DNA from: Bradyrhizobium sp. dw_78 | GTDB lineage: Bacteria; Pseudomonadota; Alphaproteobacteria; Rhizobiales; Xanthobacteraceae | Direction: 5' to 3' | Assembly (NCBI RefSeq): GCF_018449525.1 | Contig: NZ_JAAVUS010000005.1 | Coordinates: forward strand, 356,507-420,506 | DNA: 64,000 bases | Part shown: one piece after another, positions 48,310 to 57,280 of the stretch | Position numbering within the stretch: the stretch's first letter is position 1 | Layout: the number at the start of each line of letters is the position of its first letter | Notes under the pieces: generated by a model | Told to the model about the DNA's origin: nothing | Seen by the model: the letters and a program-made list of their open reading frames with translations, nothing else | Databases searched by the model: none | Translations under genes and position numbers: made by a program

Positions 48310-49077
48310 TCAAGGCTCCAGCGCGATCGCATGGACGTGGCGGCCGTAATCCGGCTCGTTGCGATGCACCGAGCGGCGGTAGCTGTAGAAGCGCTCATCG
48401 GAATAGGTGTCGATGCCGGTATCGTCGATCATCAGCACGCCGGCATTTTCCAGCCGCAGCCGGATGAAGCCGGCGAGGTCGAACATCGAATGACCCGCGC
48501 GCACCGACGGCATGAAAAACCGCCCGTTCTCGGCGTCGGCCTCGATGAAGCGTTCGACGAATTCGCCGCCGACCTCATAGCTCTGCTGGCGGATCAGGGG
48601 GCCGATCGCGGCGATCATGCCGCCGCGCGCGGCACCCAGTTTTTCCATCGCGGCGATGGTGGATTCCAGCACGCCCGACAGCGCACCCTTCCAGCCCGCA
48701 TGCGCGGCGCCGATCACGCGGGCGTTCGCATCGGCCAGCAGGATCGGTCCGCAATCGGCCGCGGTGGCGCCGATCGCAAGGCCCTCGGTACGGGTGACGA
48801 TGGCGTCGGCGCGCGGCCGCGACGCGGTGTCCCAAGGGAGCGTGGCGACCACGGCGTCGGGCGAATGAGTCTGATGCACGGTGAGGAAATGCGCGGGTGC
48901 GACGCCCATCTGCTCCGCCATCCGGCGGCGGTTCTCGGCGACGTGGGCGGGATCGTCCTGCGAACCGACGCCGGCATTGAGGCCCGCATAGATGCCCCCG
49001 GAGACGCCGCCTTCGCGCGAGAAGAACGCGTGGCGCAGGCCGGGAACGGCGGAAAGCAACGGCGATGTCAGCATCAT
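48310..49077 (-). CDS. pgeF: Laccase-domain purine nucleoside phosphorylase / peptidoglycan editing factor PgeF
   Basis: 255-residue YfiH/LACC1 family enzyme, cytoplasmic. The metal-binding residues are seen in VHQTHSPDAV, ATAADCGPILLAD and IGAAHAGWKG (His, Cys, His). The family has purine nucleoside phosphorylase and adenosine deaminase activities and in E. coli prevents mis-incorporation into peptidoglycan. The ATG at 49077 overlaps the TGA of the methyltransferase gene. It is the third gene of an lgt-methyltransferase-pgeF operon. Confidence 0.92.
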   Translation of the reverse strand: MMLTSPLLSAVPGLRHAFFSREGGVSGGIYAGLNAGVGSQDDPAHVAENRRRMAEQMGVAPAHFLTVHQTHSPDAVVATLPWDTASRPRADAIVTRTEGLAIGATAADCGPILLADANARVIGAAHAGWKGALSGVLESTIAAMEKLGAARGGMIAAIGPLIRQQSYEVGGEFVERFIEADAENGRFFMPSVRAGHSMFDLAGFIRLRLENAGVLMIDDTGIDTYSDERFYSYRRSVHRNEPDYGRHVHAIALEP

Positions 49078-50198
49078 CGGGGCCCCGTCTGTTCGTTCGG
49101 CTCGTCGGCGAAGCCCGCCAGCGGTGGGAGATGCGGTCCCGAGATCGCCAGCACCTTGAACATCGAGCCCATGCCGCCCCGTCCGCCGCCGATCAGCCGT
49201 TTCAGCGCGGTCGAGATATCCTGTGAGATTTCGGGCGAGGCCTTCGCCATCAGGCCGACGGCACGGGTTTCGATGCCGAGGCGCCTGAGGAAATCGCCCT
49301 GCGACACCGGGCCGTGGACGCGCGCGCCGAGATCTTCCGCAGCGTGCGCCAGCGCCTGGAAATCGACATGGGCGGTGACATCGGCCTGGCCTGGATTCTG
49401 CAGCGGATCGGTGAAACTGTGGCGGGAGATCGCCTGAAACGTATCGCCGGCGTCGCTGCGCAGATGACCGTAATCGACGATCAGCGCCGCGCCTTTCTGG
49501 TCGCGCACGCGCCGTGCGAGCTTCATGATCTCGGTATCGGGCCGCCATTCGAACACCGCGCCGAGCGGCGCGCCGCGGACCAGCGGCGGCAGCAGCACCT
49601 CGAATCCCGGCAAGGGATCGGGCGCGACGCCGAACGCCAATTGGCCGTCGCTGTCGAGCTCGACCGTGCGTTCGTGCCAGCCGGTCTCGCGCTTCACCGC
49701 CTGATGCACCGGCAGCACGTCGAAATATTCGTTGGCGAGAATGACGCAGGGGCCGCTGGGCACCTCGTCGATCGTGTTGTGCCAGGCGACGTTGCGCACA
49801 CCGTGAAGCGCCGCCTTCTGCTTCTCGCGCAGCACCGGATTGATTTCGACCAGATGAATGCTGAGCGCCTGGTACATCGGCGGCAGCACCCGCAGCGCGC
49901 GCAGCGCATCCGCCATCATGGTGCCGCGGCCGGGGCCGAGCTCGATCAGCCGGAACACCGACGGGGCTCCGATCGCCTTCCATACCGACGCCGACCATAA
50001 TCCGAGCAGTTCGCCGAACATCTGGCTCACTTCGGGCGCGGTGATGAAATCTCCCTCGCGTCCCAGCGGATCGCGGGCGCGATAATAGCCATATTCGGGA
50101 TGGGTCAGGCAGATCTGCATGTAGCGCCAGACCGGGATCGGTCCCGACGAATGGATCATCCTGCTGAGTTCGGACGCGAGCGGCGAAAGTTCAGTCAC
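49074..50198 (-). CDS. NDUFAF7/MidA-like SAM-dependent methyltransferase
   Basis: 374-residue protein of the DUF185 family. The bacterial homologue of mitochondrial NDUFAF7, which methylates an arginine of complex I, has the same hallmarks: [38 protein letters not shown] (SAM motif I), [12 protein letters not shown] and [10 protein letters not shown]. Complex I arginine methylation is therefore plausible but unproved in bacteria. The GTG at 50198 overlaps the lgt stop (GTGA) and its own stop overlaps the pgeF start. Confidence 0.9.
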   Translation of the reverse strand: MTELSPLASELSRMIHSSGPIPVWRYMQICLTHPEYGYYRARDPLGREGDFITAPEVSQMFGELLGLWSASVWKAIGAPSVFRLIELGPGRGTMMADALRALRVLPPMYQALSIHLVEINPVLREKQKAALHGVRNVAWHNTIDEVPSGPCVILANEYFDVLPVHQAVKRETGWHERTVELDSDGQLAFGVAPDPLPGFEVLLPPLVRGAPLGAVFEWRPDTEIMKLARRVRDQKGAALIVDYGHLRSDAGDTFQAISRHSFTDPLQNPGQADVTAHVDFQALAHAAEDLGARVHGPVSQGDFLRRLGIETRAVGLMAKASPEISQDISTALKRLIGGGRGGMGSMFKVLAISGPHLPPLAGFADEPNEQTGPR

Positions 50199-51064
50199 GG
50201 CGTGCCTTGATGCGAACCGGGGATATGGGAGCCGGGGACGTGCCTCGGAAATTTACCGCGCCATGCCATCCACATCATGGTCGCTCCCGCGATCACCATC
50301 GGCGCCGACAGCAACATGCCCATGGTCAGCCCGCCCCACAAAAATCCGAGCTGTGGGTCGGGTTCGCGGAAGCATTCGCCGGCAATACGGGCGAGGCCGT
50401 AAAATGCGATGAAGCTGCCCAGGATCAGGCCCGGCCGCTTCAACGCGCCGCTGCGGATCATGATCGCCAGTATCGTGAACAGCACGATCCCTTCCAGCGT
50501 CGCCTCGTAGAGCTGGCTCGGATGGCGCGGCAGCGGGCCCCCGGTGGGAAACACCATCGCCCAGGGCAGGGAAGGATCCGCCGGGCGGCCCCACAATTCG
50601 CCGTTGATGAAATTGGCGATCCTGCCCAGGAACAATCCGATCGGCCCGACCGCGGTGGTGATGTCGCCGAGCGACAGGATCGGAATGTCATTCTTGCGGG
50701 CAAACCAGATCACCGCGGTGACGCAGCCGAGAAAGCCGCCGTGAAACGACATGCCGCCCTTCCACAGTTCGAAAATCTCAGCGGGGTTCTGGAGGAAGAA
50801 CGGCAGGTTGTAGAACAGCACATAGCCGGTGCGGCCGCCGAGAATGATGCCGACCGTGACCCACAGGATGAAGTCGTCGAGTTGCAGGAGCGTGATCGGC
50901 GCTGGCCCGCCCCAGCGCTTGTCGTTCTTGAGCAGCGCGCGCGCATAGATCCAGCCGATGACGATGCCGCCGATATAGGCCAGCGCATACCAGCGGATCG
51001 CGATCGGTCCGATCGCGATCGCGATCGGGTTGAAGGTCGGAAAGGCGATGGCGAGGAAGGGCAT
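50195..51064 (-). CDS. lgt: Prolipoprotein diacylglyceryl transferase
   Basis: Adds diacylglycerol from phosphatidylglycerol to the lipobox Cys, the first step of lipoprotein maturation in the inner membrane. 289 residues with seven hydrophobic segments. The signature [15 protein letters not shown] (residues about 145-160) contains the essential Arg and Asn, and [14 protein letters not shown] carries the conserved His. The ATG at 51064 is used rather than the TTG before it. The N-terminal segment [12 protein letters not shown] is encoded by overlapping GCGATCGC repeats. The stop overlaps the methyltransferase start. Confidence 0.95.
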   Translation of the reverse strand: MPFLAIAFPTFNPIAIAIGPIAIRWYALAYIGGIVIGWIYARALLKNDKRWGGPAPITLLQLDDFILWVTVGIILGGRTGYVLFYNLPFFLQNPAEIFELWKGGMSFHGGFLGCVTAVIWFARKNDIPILSLGDITTAVGPIGLFLGRIANFINGELWGRPADPSLPWAMVFPTGGPLPRHPSQLYEATLEGIVLFTILAIMIRSGALKRPGLILGSFIAFYGLARIAGECFREPDPQLGFLWGGLTMGMLLSAPMVIAGATMMWMAWRGKFPRHVPGSHIPGSHQGTP

Positions 51065-51072
51065 CAAGTCCT

Positions 51073-51158
51073 ATAGCGTTGTCGAGCGAAAGCCTGCCCC
51101 GGACCTGATCCGAAGTGGCTTCCGGTTCGCGTGAAGAAAACGCGTCAAAACCACAACG
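51073..51158 (+). repeat. Dispersed repeat family A, copy 6
   Basis: TATAGCGTTGTCGAGCGAAA, the block GCCTGCCCCGGACCTGATCC, GAAGTGGCTTCCGGTTCGCG and TGAAGAAAACGCGTCAAAAC. It is the subtype with the extra CCTGCCCC block and no GTTCTGAT dyad. Lies between lgt and the hydrolase gene. Confidence 0.82.
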
Positions 51159-51164
51159 TAAAGA

Positions 51165-51899
51165 TCAGGCCGAGAGGTTGCGGCGGTAGAGCGCCAACAG
51201 CCGCTCCCAATGCCGTTCCGCCGCGTCGCGGTTATATACCGGCCGCTTCGGAAAGGCGAAGCCGTGATGGGTGCCCGGATAGATCTCCACCTCGGCATTG
51301 GCGCCGTTCATGCTTTGCCTGACCTTCTCGACGACTTCCGCCGGCGCGTAGATATCGGTCTCGGCGCAGCCGAAATAGAGCTCGGCTTGGGTCTTGCCGG
51401 CCGCGAGATGCGGGCTTTCCGGCTCCTCGGTCGCAAGATGCGTTCCATAGATCGAGGCGGCGGCCTTGACGCGATCCGGAAAATGCGTGGCGGCGTTGAT
51501 GGCATAGCGGCCGCTCATGCAGTAACCGACCGCGCCGATCATGTCCTTGCGCGCAGCGGCCTGGCCCTCGGCGTAAGCGAGCAGCCCGCGCGTATCCTCC
51601 ATTACCATGGGAATGTTGATCGAGGCCATCAATTCGAACATGCGCTTGCGCTCGGGCGAGTTCGGATCGGCCGGCAATTGGCCAAGCTCCATCACCCCGG
51701 AGCGGTAATAGAGGTTCGGCAACATCACGTAATAGCCCGAGGTTGCCAGCCGGCGCGCCATGTCGCGCAGTTCTTCGCGGATCGCGGGCGCGTCCATGTA
51801 GAACAGGATGATGGGGTGCGGGCCGCCACGCTCGGGATGGCTGATGAAAGTGGTGGTGCGGCCGTCTTTGGTGGGAATCTCGATCTGGTGGTCGATCAT
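51165..51899 (-). CDS. Dienelactone hydrolase family protein
   Basis: 244-residue alpha/beta hydrolase. The nucleophile elbow is GYCMSGRYA, with a Cys nucleophile as in dienelactone hydrolase, and the His lies in YPGTHHGFAFPKR. The Asp region is AETDIYAPAE. The start ATG at 51899 (MIDHQIEIPTKDG) is typical; earlier codons to 51959 are not conserved. Natural substrate is unknown, since no chloroaromatic or catechol genes are adjacent. It lies upstream of lgt on the same strand, separated by a family A repeat. Confidence 0.9.
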   Translation of the reverse strand: MIDHQIEIPTKDGRTTTFISHPERGGPHPIILFYMDAPAIREELRDMARRLATSGYYVMLPNLYYRSGVMELGQLPADPNSPERKRMFELMASINIPMVMEDTRGLLAYAEGQAAARKDMIGAVGYCMSGRYAINAATHFPDRVKAAASIYGTHLATEEPESPHLAAGKTQAELYFGCAETDIYAPAEVVEKVRQSMNGANAEVEIYPGTHHGFAFPKRPVYNRDAAERHWERLLALYRRNLSA

Positions 51900-52042
51900 G
51901 GGCGTTTCTGCGGCTGTCGTGATTCTGGTTTTGGGGCTGGCGGCGGAATACGATTGCAAGGAAACCGCAACATGACAAGGTAATCGGGGCTTTGGCGAGG
52001 CATGGCGGCCTTGAACCGCGCGGAATGGATCGCCATTGTGTT

Positions 52043-52064
52043 ATGACGTCATGCTATCATGACG
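52043..52064. promoter_or_regulatory. Inverted-repeat site upstream of ubiK
   Basis: ATGACGTCAT (52043-52052) overlaps CGTCATG-CTAT-CATGACG (52047-52064), two mutually exclusive perfect dyads about 42 bases before the ubiK ATG. It could be an operator. Confidence 0.35.
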
Positions 52065-52105
52065 GTTTATGATGGCGGCCAACGCAGCGACCGGAGCATC
52101 CGAGA

Positions 52106-52390
52106 ATGACCCAGACCACCAATCGCTTCTTCGATGAGATCGGACGCCTGATGAACGATGCCGCCGGCGCCGCCCAGGGCGTGAAGCGGGAGGTCGATGC
52201 GGTGGTGCGCAACCAGGCCGAGAAAATCCTGCGCGACCTCGACCTCGTCAAGCGCGAGGAGTTCGAGGCAGTCAAGGAGATGGCGCGGCTGGCGCGGGAG
52301 GAAAACGACGCGCTGAAGACGCGCCTCGCCGTGCTGGAGGCCAAGCTCGGGGTGTCGCCGAATACCGGCAGCACGAAGACAGACGGTTAG
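52106..52390 (+). CDS. ubiK: Ubiquinone biosynthesis accessory factor UbiK (BMFP family)
   Basis: 94-residue protein. The N-terminal amphipathic part (TNRFFDEIGRLMNDAAGAAQ) is followed by a C-terminal coiled coil (REEFEAVKEMARLAREENDA and KTRLAVLEAKLG), the layout of YqiC/UbiK, which assists aerobic ubiquinone synthesis and associates with membranes. GGAG lies upstream of the ATG. It is an orphan here: no ubi gene is adjacent. Ubiquinone is the likely electron acceptor for the CO dehydrogenase. Confidence 0.88.
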   Translation: MTQTTNRFFDEIGRLMNDAAGAAQGVKREVDAVVRNQAEKILRDLDLVKREEFEAVKEMARLAREENDALKTRLAVLEAKLGVSPNTGSTKTDG

Positions 52391-52410
52391 GGGCAACGAT
52401 CGCCTCTCCC

Positions 52411-52481
52411 CGTCATGGCCGGGAGCGCAGGCAAGTTCACGTCGTCTGCGCAAGGCAGACTACGACGCCCGGCAAGGACGG
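52411..52481. repeat. GTCATgGCCGGG palindrome, family B subtype
   Basis: CGTCATGGCCGGGAGCGCAG, GTCGTCTGCGCAAGGCAGAC and GACGCCCGGCAAGGACGG. An imperfect dyad in the ubiK-rplY gap, related to the copy at 54.2 kb. Confidence 0.5.
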
Positions 52482-52654
52482 CAATGGAGCTGTTGCCCGG
52501 GCCAAGAAAATCCCTTCATTTCCTTGTCATTTCCGGACTTTGCGGCTAGAACGCCGCCACGTCCGCAGCCCCCGCACCCCTGGAGGCTTGCTGCGGAGTG
52601 AGCAAATGGGCCGCGATGCGGCCTTTAACTTTTTAAAAACAAGGACTTAACGCA

Positions 52655-53371
52655 ATGGCGACCGTCAAGGAATTGAAGGCGACCACACGTTCGAGCAGCG
52701 GCAAGGGGGCCGCCCGGGCTGTGCGTCGCGCCGGGAGAGTGCCCGGAGTGATCTATGGCAACAACCAGCCCCCCGTGACCATCTCGGTCGACGACGCCGA
52801 ACTGCGCCAGCGCATCCTGGCCGGCCGGTTCCTCACCACGATCTATGACATCGATCTGGAGGGCAAGAAGCACCGCGTGATTCCGCGCGACTTCCACCTC
52901 GATCCGGTGCGCGATTTTCCGATCCATGTCGATTTCATGCGGCTCGGCGAAGGCGCCACCATCCGCGTCAGCGTGCCCCTGCACATCCAGAACGCGGAAA
53001 GCGCGCCTGGCGTGAAGCGCGGCGGCACCGTCAACATCGTCACCCACACTCTCGATCTGGAATGCTCGGTCGATAACATTCCGCAATTCATCGAGGCCGA
53101 TGTTGGCAGCCTCGAGATCAGCCATTCGCTGCATCTGTCCGACGTCAAGCTGCCGACCGGCGTGAAATCGCTGTCGCGCGAGGATGCGACGCTGGTGACC
53201 ATCGTGCCGCCGTCGGGTTACGCCGAAGAGCAGAAGGCTGCGGCCACTGCTGCTGCCGGTGGCGCCGCCGCGGCGCCCGGTGCTCCGGCCGCAGGCGCGG
53301 CTGCGGCGCCGGCCGCTGCTCCCGCAGCGGGCGCCAAGGCGCCCGCCGGTGGTGGCGACAAGAAGAAGTAA
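52655..53371 (+). CDS. rplY: 50S ribosomal protein L25 (CTC family)
   Basis: Binds 5S rRNA in the large subunit. The 238-residue protein is the long CTC form: an N-terminal L25 domain (LKATTRSSSGKGAARAVRRA, GRVPGVIYGNNQPP) and a C-terminal TL5-type beta domain (DFPIHVDFMRLGEGATIRVS). A low-complexity Ala/Pro/Gly tail of about 45 residues ends in GGGDKKK. It starts the conserved rplY-pth-ychF run. The leader has GC-rich sequence and AAAAACAAGGACTTAACGCA before the ATG; AAGGA is the probable ribosome-binding site. Confidence 0.96.
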   Translation: MATVKELKATTRSSSGKGAARAVRRAGRVPGVIYGNNQPPVTISVDDAELRQRILAGRFLTTIYDIDLEGKKHRVIPRDFHLDPVRDFPIHVDFMRLGEGATIRVSVPLHIQNAESAPGVKRGGTVNIVTHTLDLECSVDNIPQFIEADVGSLEISHSLHLSDVKLPTGVKSLSREDATLVTIVPPSGYAEEQKAAATAAAGGAAAAPGAPAAGAAAAPAAAPAAGAKAPAGGGDKKK

Positions 53372-53373
53372 AC

Positions 53374-53422
53374 GCGCATGATCCGCCAAAGTGTGAGCGG
53401 TTTGGCGAAAGATCATGCGTCG
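53374..53422. repeat. CATGATC hairpin repeat, family D, copy 2
   Basis: GCGCATGATCCGCCAAAGTG, AGCGGTTTGGCGAAAGATCA and TGCG. The ends pair (CGCATGATC with GATCATGCG) and an inner CCGCCAAA / TTTGGCG pair follows. It lies directly after the rplY stop codon, a position suited to termination or attenuation. Confidence 0.8.
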
Positions 53423-53502
53423 ATTTATGAGTTGGCGCGCGATCGGACACAAAACCGGCGATCACTTTTGCCGATCGCACGCTAGCCGCGGGATGCCGCG
53501 TC

Positions 53503-54114
53503 ATGCTGCTGTTTGTCGGTCTCGGCAATCCCGGCGCGAAATACGCGCATAACCGGCACAATATCGGCTTCATGGCCGTTGACGAGATCGCGCGGCGTCA
53601 TGGTTTCGCACCCTGGCGCCGCCGTTTTCAGGGCGAGACCTCCGAAGGCACGCTTGATGGCGAACGGGTGGTGCTGCTGCGTCCCGCGACGTTCATGAAC
53701 GAGTCGGGGCGCGCGGTTCAGGAAGCGGCAAACTTCTTCAAGCTCGGCGTCGGCGAGATCATCGTGTTTCAGGATGAACTCGAACTGCCGCCGGGCAAGC
53801 TGCGCGTCAAGCTCGGCGGCGGTATCGCCGGCCATAACGGGCTGCGTTCGATCTCGGCTCATCTCGGCAATGACTATCGCCGGGTGCGGCTCGGTATCGG
53901 TCATCCCGGCGTCAAGGAGCTGGTGCATGGCCATGTGCTGTCGGATTTCGCCAAGAGTGACCGGCCATGGGTCGAAGCGCTCTGCGAAGCGGTTGCCGAT
54001 AACGCCGGATTGCTGGCCAAGGGCCACGACTCGACGTTCCAGAACAAGGTGCATCTGGCGATGCAGGCCAAGGGATTCACTTCAAAGGAAGAGGGCGGCG
54101 GGAAGCCGGACTGA
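53503..54114 (+). CDS. pth: Peptidyl-tRNA hydrolase
   Basis: Recycles peptidyl-tRNA dropped by ribosomes. 203 residues: [18 protein letters not shown] contains the catalytic His and the Asn, [13 protein letters not shown] the second conserved Asn, and [19 protein letters not shown] the catalytic Asp region (Glu-Leu substituted after DE). It lies 131 bases after rplY, separated by a family D hairpin. The basic C-terminal tail ([11 protein letters not shown]) is slightly longer than in E. coli. Confidence 0.96.
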   Translation: MLLFVGLGNPGAKYAHNRHNIGFMAVDEIARRHGFAPWRRRFQGETSEGTLDGERVVLLRPATFMNESGRAVQEAANFFKLGVGEIIVFQDELELPPGKLRVKLGGGIAGHNGLRSISAHLGNDYRRVRLGIGHPGVKELVHGHVLSDFAKSDRPWVEALCEAVADNAGLLAKGHDSTFQNKVHLAMQAKGFTSKEEGGGKPD

Positions 54115-54149
54115 TTTCTCGCGGCTTGTGCAAGGACAACATGCTCTGC

Positions 54150-54282
54150 CGTCATGCCCGGCCCTGTGCCGGGCATCCACGTGTTTTCTTTCTTAAAGCG
54201 GTGAACGAAAAAGACGTGGATGGCCGGGCGTAGGCGAGCGAAAGCGACGCCGTTCTTCTAACGGCTATGCCCGGCTATGACG
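54150..54282. repeat. GTCATGCCCGGC palindrome, family B subtype
   Basis: CGTCATGCCCGGCCCTGTGC and CGGGCATCCACGTGTTTTCT on the left pair with AAAAAGACGTGGATGGCCGG and GGCTATGCCCGGCTATGACG on the right. It is a 133-base nested dyad between pth and ychF. Confidence 0.75.
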
Positions 54283-54304
54283 AAGCAAAAATATCGAGGC
54301 TGAA

Positions 54305-55402
54305 ATGGGATTCAAATGCGGTATCGTCGGATTGCCTAACGTCGGCAAGTCGACGCTGTTCAACGCGCTGACCGAGACGGCGGCGGCGCAGGCGGCGAAT
54401 TATCCGTTCTGCACCATCGAGCCCAATGTCGGCGAGGTCGCGGTGCCGGATCCGCGGCTCGACAAGCTCGCCGCCGCCGCCAAATCAGGGCAGATCATTC
54501 CGACGCGGCTGACCTTCGTCGATATCGCGGGCTTGGTGCGCGGCGCCTCCAAAGGCGAAGGCCTCGGCAATCAGTTCCTGGCCACCATCCGCGAGGTCGA
54601 TGCGATCGCGCATGTGGTGCGCTGCTTCGAGGATTCCGACATCACCCATGTCGAAGGCAAGATCGCGCCGCTCAGCGACATCGATACCATCGAGACCGAA
54701 TTGATGCTGGCCGATCTCGACAGCCTAGAAAAGCGCGTCGACAACCTAACCAAGAAGGCCAAGGGCAACGACAAGGACGCCAAGGAGCAGCTCGATCTCG
54801 TCAACCGCACGCTGATCCTGCTGCGCGACGGCAAGCCGGCGCGCGCGCTTCAGCGCAAGCCCGACGAAGAGCGCGCCTTCGGCATGCTGGGATTGCTCAC
54901 CTCGAAGCCGGTGCTGTACGTCTGCAACGTCGAGGAAAGCGCCGCCAAGGAAGGCAACAACTTTTCACAACAGGTGTTCGAGCGCGCCAAAAAGGAAGGC
55001 GCGGTCGCGGTCGTGATCTCGGCCAAGATCGAATCCGAGATCGCGACCCTGTCGCGCGAGGAGCGCACCGACTTCCTCGATACGCTCGGGCTGGAGGAAG
55101 CCGGCCTCGATCGCCTGATCCGTGCCGGCTATCAGCTCCTGGACCTCATCACCTATTTCACCGTCGGCCCGAAGGAAGCCCGCGCCTGGACCATCCACCG
55201 CGGCACCAAGGCGCCGGCCGCGGCCGGCGTGATCCATACCGATTTCGAAAAGGGCTTTATCCGCGCCGAGACCATTGCCTATGAGGATTATGTGTCGCTG
55301 GGCGGCGAGGCCGGCGCGCGCGACGCCGGCAAGCTGCGGCTGGAAGGCAAGGAATATGTCGTCGCCGACGGCGACGTCATGCATTTCCGGTTCAATACAT
55401 AG
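54305..55402 (+). CDS. ychF: Redox-regulated ATPase YchF
   Basis: 365-residue Obg-family P-loop ATPase. Walker A is [17 protein letters not shown] and G3 is [16 protein letters not shown]. The NKxD specificity motif is replaced by CNVEES (NxxE), which explains the ATP preference of the family. A C-terminal TGS domain ([20 protein letters not shown] and [13 protein letters not shown]) completes it. It binds ribosomes and affects oxidative stress responses in other bacteria. Third gene of the rplY-pth-ychF run. Confidence 0.96.
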   Translation: MGFKCGIVGLPNVGKSTLFNALTETAAAQAANYPFCTIEPNVGEVAVPDPRLDKLAAAAKSGQIIPTRLTFVDIAGLVRGASKGEGLGNQFLATIREVDAIAHVVRCFEDSDITHVEGKIAPLSDIDTIETELMLADLDSLEKRVDNLTKKAKGNDKDAKEQLDLVNRTLILLRDGKPARALQRKPDEERAFGMLGLLTSKPVLYVCNVEESAAKEGNNFSQQVFERAKKEGAVAVVISAKIESEIATLSREERTDFLDTLGLEEAGLDRLIRAGYQLLDLITYFTVGPKEARAWTIHRGTKAPAAAGVIHTDFEKGFIRAETIAYEDYVSLGGEAGARDAGKLRLEGKEYVVADGDVMHFRFNT

Positions 55403-55436
55403 TCCTGGGGCAACGTAGCGACAGGCAACGAGGCTC

Positions 55437-55545
55437 CGTCATTCCGGGTTGGTCCGAAGGACCAGACCCGGAATCTACGGTTCAGCAGATAAGGTGGCAG
55501 AATAGATTCCGGGCTCGTGCCTGACGGCCCGCCCTGGCATGACAG
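55437..55545. repeat. Dispersed GTCATTCCGG palindrome, family B, copy 7
   Basis: GTCATTCCGGGTTGGTCCGA, CAGACCCGGAATCTACGG, AATAGATTCCGGGCTCGTGC and GGCCCGCCCTGGCATGAC. It lies downstream of ychF and before the convergent DUF4282 gene. Confidence 0.78.
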
Positions 55546-55654
55546 AGTCTGAATTGTCACGCGGAGCCTGTGATCGGGCCGTGCCCGGCGCGGATCCGGC
55601 GGCACCATCCCGGAATCACGATCACGACTGCGTCCCTTGCAATATCGTCCCTGC

Positions 55655-55948
55655 CTATTTCATCCCGCCCTGGTCGCGGATCGCGCCGAGATGCTCGTTG
55701 ATGCGGAACACGATCAGGACGAGTTCAGCGGCGATGCGCGAGAAGATAATTCCGACGATCACGCCAGTGATGGAATAAAGCACCGCAAGAAATCCGCCGA
55801 ACGGGCTCACCGCCATCATGGCTAACCCTGAGAAAATTCCGGAAATGCCGAACAGCGCGATCAGGACGATGACCAGCCAGTAGAAGGTCTTGATGATCGT
55901 GGGCGTGATGAAGCGGTCCCATTGAAACAGATCCTGAAAATCAAACAT
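55655..55948 (-). CDS. DUF4282 family membrane protein
   Basis: 97 residues. It begins MFDFQDLFQWDRFITPTIIK, then two transmembrane helices (FYWLVIVLIALFGISGIFSG and FGGFLAVLYSITGVIVGIIF), then a conserved RIAAELVLIVFRINEHL amphipathic helix. All are hallmarks of DUF4282. Function is unknown; members sit in the inner membrane. GGGGGAG lies nine bases upstream of the ATG at 55948, so longer frames to 56326 are rejected. Divergent from the MaoC pair. Confidence 0.88.
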   Translation of the reverse strand: MFDFQDLFQWDRFITPTIIKTFYWLVIVLIALFGISGIFSGLAMMAVSPFGGFLAVLYSITGVIVGIIFSRIAAELVLIVFRINEHLGAIRDQGGMK

Positions 55949-56149
55949 CGCCCGTTCTCCCCCACAAGCCGAATGGAATTCGCGTCTGCCCCTGACGGCA
56001 CAGGCCCTAGCTCTGAATGTCGTCTTGGGCAAGCCGGGAACGAGCACCGAGGCGATGCGTGACCGCAGAAGACGAGCCATGTCCCCGGGCGGCTTGAGAT
56101 TGCTGTAAAGTGCGGCCACAATCGGGCCTTCCTTCCGGCATCCCCAGCC

Positions 56150-56617
56150 ATGACGCTCACTTTCGAAGATTTCAAACCCGGTCATCTCGGCACGTTCGGG
56201 CCGCGCCATGTCACGCGCGAGGAGATCCTCGCTTTTGCCGCCGAGTTCGATCCGCAGCCGATGCATCTGGACGAGGAGGCGGCCCGGCACTCGATGCTCA
56301 AGGGCCTGTCGGGCTCGGGCTGGCACCTCGGTTCGATCATGATGCGGATGATGTGCGACGGCTTTATCGGCCGCGCCGCCTCGCTGGGATCGCCCGGAAT
56401 CAATGAACTGCGCTGGCTGGCGCCGTTTCGGCCCGGCGACGACCTGACCCTCGATGTCGAGGTCACGGAGGCGCGCCTTTCGCGCAGCCGTCCCGAAACC
56501 GGCATCGTGACGTTCAAATGCATGATGCGCAACGCGGCCGGACAGGTCCTGTGCGAGATGGTGTCGCCGATCCTGATCGGACGGCGCGCCGGCGCCGCAG
56601 CGGAGACCAGCGCCTGA
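56150..56617 (+). CDS. MaoC-like (R)-specific hydratase, first of a pair
   Basis: 155-residue hot-dog-fold hydratase. The hydratase 2 motif is FAAEFDPQPMHLDEEAARHS, with catalytic Asp and His, and ARHSMLKGLSGSGWHLGSIM completes the core. Members add water to trans-2-enoyl-CoA or act on related thioesters. Its stop overlaps the start of the second MaoC gene by one base (TGATG), and the two are homologous, suggesting tandem duplication and a heterodimer. Confidence 0.9.
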   Translation: MTLTFEDFKPGHLGTFGPRHVTREEILAFAAEFDPQPMHLDEEAARHSMLKGLSGSGWHLGSIMMRMMCDGFIGRAASLGSPGINELRWLAPFRPGDDLTLDVEVTEARLSRSRPETGIVTFKCMMRNAAGQVLCEMVSPILIGRRAGAAAETSA

Positions 56618-57099
56618 TGCGTTTCTTCGAGGATATCGCGGTCGGGGACCGGCGCGAACTGGGATCGTTCACCTTCACCGCCGAGCTGATCAAGAAATTC
56701 GCGGCGCAATTCGACCCGCAGCCCTTTCATCTCGACGAGGAAGCCGGACGCCAATCGCTGTTCGGCGGCCTGGCGGCGTCGGGCTGGCATGTCGGGTCGG
56801 TCAGCATGAAACTGCTGGTGGCCGACGGCCAGCGCCAGGCGGAGGAAGAGGTGGCGCGCGGCGAGAAGGTTGCGGTCTGGGGGCCTTCGCCGGGGTTTCG
56901 CGAGTTGCGCTGGATCAAGCCGGTGCTGGCGGGCGACACCGTCAGCTTCGCCACCGAGGTCGAGTCGCTGCGGCCGTCGGAGTCGCGCCCCGAATGGGGC
57001 ATTCTGCAGGCCCGAAACATCGGGACCAACCAGCGCGGCGAACGCGTGTTCTCGATGCTGGTGATCGCCTTCGTGCCGCGGCGGAGCGGCGGCGTCTGA
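56617..57099 (+). CDS. MaoC-like (R)-specific hydratase, second of a pair
   Basis: 160 residues, paralogous to the preceding gene: MRFFEDIAVGDRRELGSFTF, the motif FAAQFDPQPFHLDEEAGRQS with Asp and His retained, and GLAASGWHVGSVSMKLL. A short insertion (RQAEEEVARGEKVAVWGPSP) distinguishes it from the first copy. Both active sites look intact, so both subunits may be catalytic. The substrate is unknown, with no fatty acid genes adjacent. The ATG at 56617 is fixed by the one-base overlap with the upstream stop. Confidence 0.9.
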   Translation: MRFFEDIAVGDRRELGSFTFTAELIKKFAAQFDPQPFHLDEEAGRQSLFGGLAASGWHVGSVSMKLLVADGQRQAEEEVARGEKVAVWGPSPGFRELRWIKPVLAGDTVSFATEVESLRPSESRPEWGILQARNIGTNQRGERVFSMLVIAFVPRRSGGV

Positions 57100-57280
57100 A
57101 ATCGGGACCGGTTGACGCGCGGGCCGGAAAACATCCGCAATATGGTTACTATTTGGCTTACGGCGACCGGATTGTTGCCATGCTCGGTTGTCATCACGCG
57201 CGCTGCGGAACGATTTTTTTGCTAACGCATTTTGAACGTTGTGCCTGCCATAGTCGGCGCGGGTGAAGAAAAGACAGGGG

